In this document: in pieces, positions 13,583 through 15,927 of the stretch
Layout of the letters: every line of letters starts with the position of its first letter
How positions within the stretch are numbered: position 1 is the first letter of the stretch
Assembly: GCA_964393335.1 (NCBI GenBank)
Contig: CAYMTN010000123.1
Coordinates: 1-15,927 of the forward strand
Length of the DNA: 15,927 nt
Origin: CAYMTN01 sp964393335
GTDB taxonomy: Bacteria > Chloroflexota > Anaerolineae > Aggregatilineales > Aggregatilineaceae
Direction: 5' to 3'
Made by a program: the position numbers and the translations under genes
The notes under the pieces: model-generated
What the model saw: the letters and a program-made list of their open reading frames with translations, nothing else
Told to the model about the DNA's origin: nothing
Databases searched by the model: none

Positions 13583-15517
13583 ATGAAGATTCTGGTACGG
13601 ATTATCCGCTACATGCGGCCTTATTGGCGTATTGCCGCGATGGTATACGCCTGCCTGCTGGTGGCGACCCTGTTGATGCTGGTCAGCCCCTGGCTGATCG
13701 GCGGTGCCGTCGATGCCGCGCTCGGCAGCAACAAACACTTCGCACTTTATCCCGCCGATTGGAGCGACAAGCAGACGCTGACCGCCAGCGCCATCCTGAT
13801 CATCCTGATGGCGCTGCTGCGCGGCGGCGTCAGTTTTGTCCAGCGTTACGGCACCCAATGGTTAGGCCGCAAAATCGCCTATGACATCCGTCTGGACCTG
13901 TTCATCCATTTACAGCGCCTGCCCTTTTCGTTTTACGACCGCACGCGCATCGGCCAGTTGATGAGCCGCGCCATCGGCGACGTCGATGAAATCCGGTTTT
14001 TCGCGGGCATCGTCATCGGCGACGTGATCAACCTGATCGTGCTGCTGGTCGGCATCTACACCATTATGTTCAGCATCAACACGGAGCTGGCGCTGATCGC
14101 GCTCATACCGCTGCCGGTGCTGTTCATCGTCGCGTACGCGTTCGGCACACACATCGAGCCGCTGTTCGGCAAAATCCGCAGCGCGCGCGGCGAGATGTAC
14201 GCCCGCATCCAGGAAAATCTATCGCAGATCGTGGTCGTCAAAGCGTTCGCCCGCGAGCACTACGCCCATGACCGCTTCGAAGAAGATAATACGAAAGTGC
14301 TCAACGCCTGGATTCGGCTGGCGAACCTGTTCACCGGGGCGCTGCCGACCGTGTGGTTTATCGTCGGATTCCTGTCGTTTCTGCTGCTCTATTACGGCGG
14401 CAGCCGCGTCCTGAACGGCGACATCTCGATTGGCATGCTGGTCGCGTTCAACTCGTATGTCGCCCTGCTGGCCCTGCCGACTCACCGCCTCGCGTTCATG
14501 ATCGACGTGACCGCCCGCGCCGTCGCCAACGGCAAGCGCATTTTCGCCATCATGGACACCACGCCGGAGATCAAAACGCGGCTGGGCGCAGCCAATCCGG
14601 GCCAGATAGAGGGGCATATCCGCTTCGATGACGTGTCATTTGTGTACGGCGCGCGTGAAGACGAGCCGGAAGTCGAGGTGCTCGATCACGTCGTGTTTGA
14701 AGCCAAGCCGGATACGGTCACGGCCATCGTCGGCACGACCGGCAGCGGCAAGACCACGCTGATCGACCTCATCCCGCGCTTTTACGACGTGACCGGCGGC
14801 AGCATCACGATTGACGGCATCGACGTGCGCGACATGCCGCTGAAAGTGCTGCGCGCCCAGGTCGGGTACGTGATGCAGAATACCTTTTTGTTCAACGCGA
14901 CGGTTCACGAAAACATCGCGTTTGGCCGCCCGGACGCCACGCGCGCCCAGGTCGAAGAAGCCGCCCGCGCCGCCCGCGCCCACGATTTCATCCTGGAATT
15001 TCCCGACGGGTACGAAACGCTGGTCGGTGAGCGCGGCGTGACGCTCTCCGGCGGGCAGCGCCAGCGCATCGCCATCGCGCGCGCCCTGCTCGTGGACCCG
15101 CGCATCCTGATCCTGGACGACGCCACCGCCAGCGTGGACAGCCGCACCGAGTACGAGATCCGCGCCGCGCTGGAGCACCTGATGCAGGGCCGCACGACCT
15201 TGATCGTGGCCCAGCGGTTGAGCACGGTCATGCACGCCGACCAGATCATCATGCTCGAAAACGGGCGCATCGTCGAACAGGGCACGCATGACGAACTGGT
15301 GCGCCTGGGTGGCCGCTACGCGAACCTGTGGCGGCTGCAAACGGACCAGGACACGCCCGGCGAAGATATTCGCGGCATCGGGCGCTCGGATGACAACGTG
15401 ATCCCGCCCAGACCGCTGCCGCCCGACGTGCAGGATCACCAGGCCGAAAATCGCACCACCGCCGAGTTCGCCGCGACCGTCAGCAAACGGGTTTCGCGCA
15501 AGGAAAATCAGTCATGA
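13583..15517 (+). CDS. ABC exporter half-transporter with degenerate ATPase site (first subunit of a heterodimer)
   Basis: A 644-residue membrane protein: six-helix ABC exporter transmembrane domain (about 15-310) fused to a nucleotide-binding domain (about 345-590), plus a polar tail of about 45 residues. Visible motifs are Walker A GTTGSGKTT (384-392), Q-loop Gln432, signature LSGGQRQR (488-495) and Walker B ILILDD (508-513). The catalytic Glu after Walker B is Asp513 and the switch His is Gln544 (VAQRLSTV). This double change marks the non-canonical half of heterodimeric multidrug-type exporters such as BmrCD or TM287/288. The substrate is unknown; drugs, lipids or peptides are possible. 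The ATG at 13583 has GGAG 10 bases upstream. The stop overlaps the next gene's ATG as ATGA, consistent with equal production of two partner subunits. Confidence 0.93.
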   Translation: MKILVRIIRYMRPYWRIAAMVYACLLVATLLMLVSPWLIGGAVDAALGSNKHFALYPADWSDKQTLTASAILIILMALLRGGVSFVQRYGTQWLGRKIAYDIRLDLFIHLQRLPFSFYDRTRIGQLMSRAIGDVDEIRFFAGIVIGDVINLIVLLVGIYTIMFSINTELALIALIPLPVLFIVAYAFGTHIEPLFGKIRSARGEMYARIQENLSQIVVVKAFAREHYAHDRFEEDNTKVLNAWIRLANLFTGALPTVWFIVGFLSFLLLYYGGSRVLNGDISIGMLVAFNSYVALLALPTHRLAFMIDVTARAVANGKRIFAIMDTTPEIKTRLGAANPGQIEGHIRFDDVSFVYGAREDEPEVEVLDHVVFEAKPDTVTAIVGTTGSGKTTLIDLIPRFYDVTGGSITIDGIDVRDMPLKVLRAQVGYVMQNTFLFNATVHENIAFGRPDATRAQVEEAARAARAHDFILEFPDGYETLVGERGVTLSGGQRQRIAIARALLVDPRILILDDATASVDSRTEYEIRAALEHLMQGRTTLIVAQRLSTVMHADQIIMLENGRIVEQGTHDELVRLGGRYANLWRLQTDQDTPGEDIRGIGRSDDNVIPPRPLPPDVQDHQAENRTTAEFAATVSKRVSRKENQS

Positions 15518-15927
15518 GCGACGAAAAACCGAAACTCGAACGCCCCATCACTGAAACCCTGGTCCGCCTGCTGGACTTCGTGAAACCCTACCGGCGGCGT
15601 GTGATCGGCGTCGTGCTGCTGATGCTGATCACGTCTGCCGCCGTGTTGATCGCCCCGGCGCTGGTCCGCCAGGCGATCAACCAGGGCCTGGAACGAAACG
15701 ACAGGGCCGCCCTGACGCGGTACAGCATCGCCTTTCTCGCCGTGATCATCGTCGAGGCGGTTGGGCTGCGTATCCAAATGTATAACATGATCTGGATCGG
15801 CCAGCACGCCATTATGGGCGTGCGCCAGCGGCTGTTCTACAAATACCTTGACCTCAACCTGGGTTACTACGACCACAACCGCGTCGGCGACCTGATGGCG
15901 CGTGTCACCGAAGACAGCAATTCGCTG
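15514..15927 (+). CDS. ABC exporter half-transporter, partner subunit (3' end outside window)
   Basis: The first 138 codons of a second ABC exporter subunit, still open at the right edge. It starts MSDEKPKLERPITETLVRLL and contains the first transmembrane helices (VIGVVLLMLITSAAVLIAP near 30-48 and a second near 71-85). It continues into the coupling-region pattern GVRQRLFYKYLDLNLGYYDHNRVGDLMARV, typical of the ABC membrane domain. The ATG at 15514 overlaps the upstream stop by four bases and has AAGGA 9 bases upstream. Its nucleotide-binding domain is not in the window. By analogy with heterodimeric exporters it should carry the canonical Walker B Glu and switch His. Confidence 0.9.
   Translation, partial: MSDEKPKLERPITETLVRLLDFVKPYRRRVIGVVLLMLITSAAVLIAPALVRQAINQGLERNDRAALTRYSIAFLAVIIVEAVGLRIQMYNMIWIGQHAIMGVRQRLFYKYLDLNLGYYDHNRVGDLMARVTEDSNSL

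Noticed and set aside
14636..15439. Minus-strand frame of 267 codons inside the ABC gene, and another at 15508-15876.
   Set aside because: Both are antisense to ABC exporter genes with complete motifs; their composition is typical of GC-rich shadows.

Overview
The window looks like a chromosomal stretch from a GC-rich bacterium, most likely a member of the Chloroflexota (Anaerolineae-like). This rests on the mix of a very large secreted DUF11-repeat protein, a LysM/L,D-transpeptidase, anaerobe-type iorAB genes and GT4/flippase surface-glycan genes. It is an inference from gene content and composition, not from a marker gene. No rRNA, tRNA, CRISPR array or insertion sequence was seen. Apart from 13151-13582, the DNA is densely coding.

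Left part (1-6660, minus strand): two GT4-like glycosyltransferases read leftward with an ATGA stop/start overlap. After a 147-base gap comes a very large secreted protein made of about eleven DUF11-like beta-sandwich repeats. It starts at 4132 and is still open at base 1, so at least 1377 residues are present and its C-terminus lies outside the window. Long open frames on the opposite strand of this gene are shadows.

Middle (6661-10907, plus strand): a short divergent promoter region separates the glycosyltransferases from a Wzx/PST-type polysaccharide flippase. Next is a secreted protein with three LysM domains and a YkuD L,D-transpeptidase domain, with its own promoter, a candidate 11-codon upstream ORF and a clear intrinsic terminator. 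A major facilitator transporter follows, with two palindromes just ahead of its start. The flippase and glycosyltransferases plausibly build and export a surface glycan, the transpeptidase acts on peptidoglycan, and the DUF11 protein is a probable surface structure. Together this reads as a cell-envelope neighbourhood.

Right part (10911-15927): a long hairpin lies between the convergent transporter and iorB. iorA and iorB (indolepyruvate:ferredoxin oxidoreductase) are read leftward with an ATGA overlap. IorA lacks the C-terminal ferredoxin-like domain usual in the family. Divergent from iorA, a 432-base non-coding region holds a sigma70-type promoter with a perfect TATAAT and a roughly 250-base potentially structured leader. 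The leader precedes two ABC half-transporter genes, also joined by an ATGA overlap. The first has a degenerate catalytic site (Asp for the Walker B Glu, Gln for the switch His), which is typical of one half of a heterodimeric exporter. The second runs off the right edge. The leader, with two mutually exclusive hairpins and a possible leader peptide, is the best candidate here for something undescribed.
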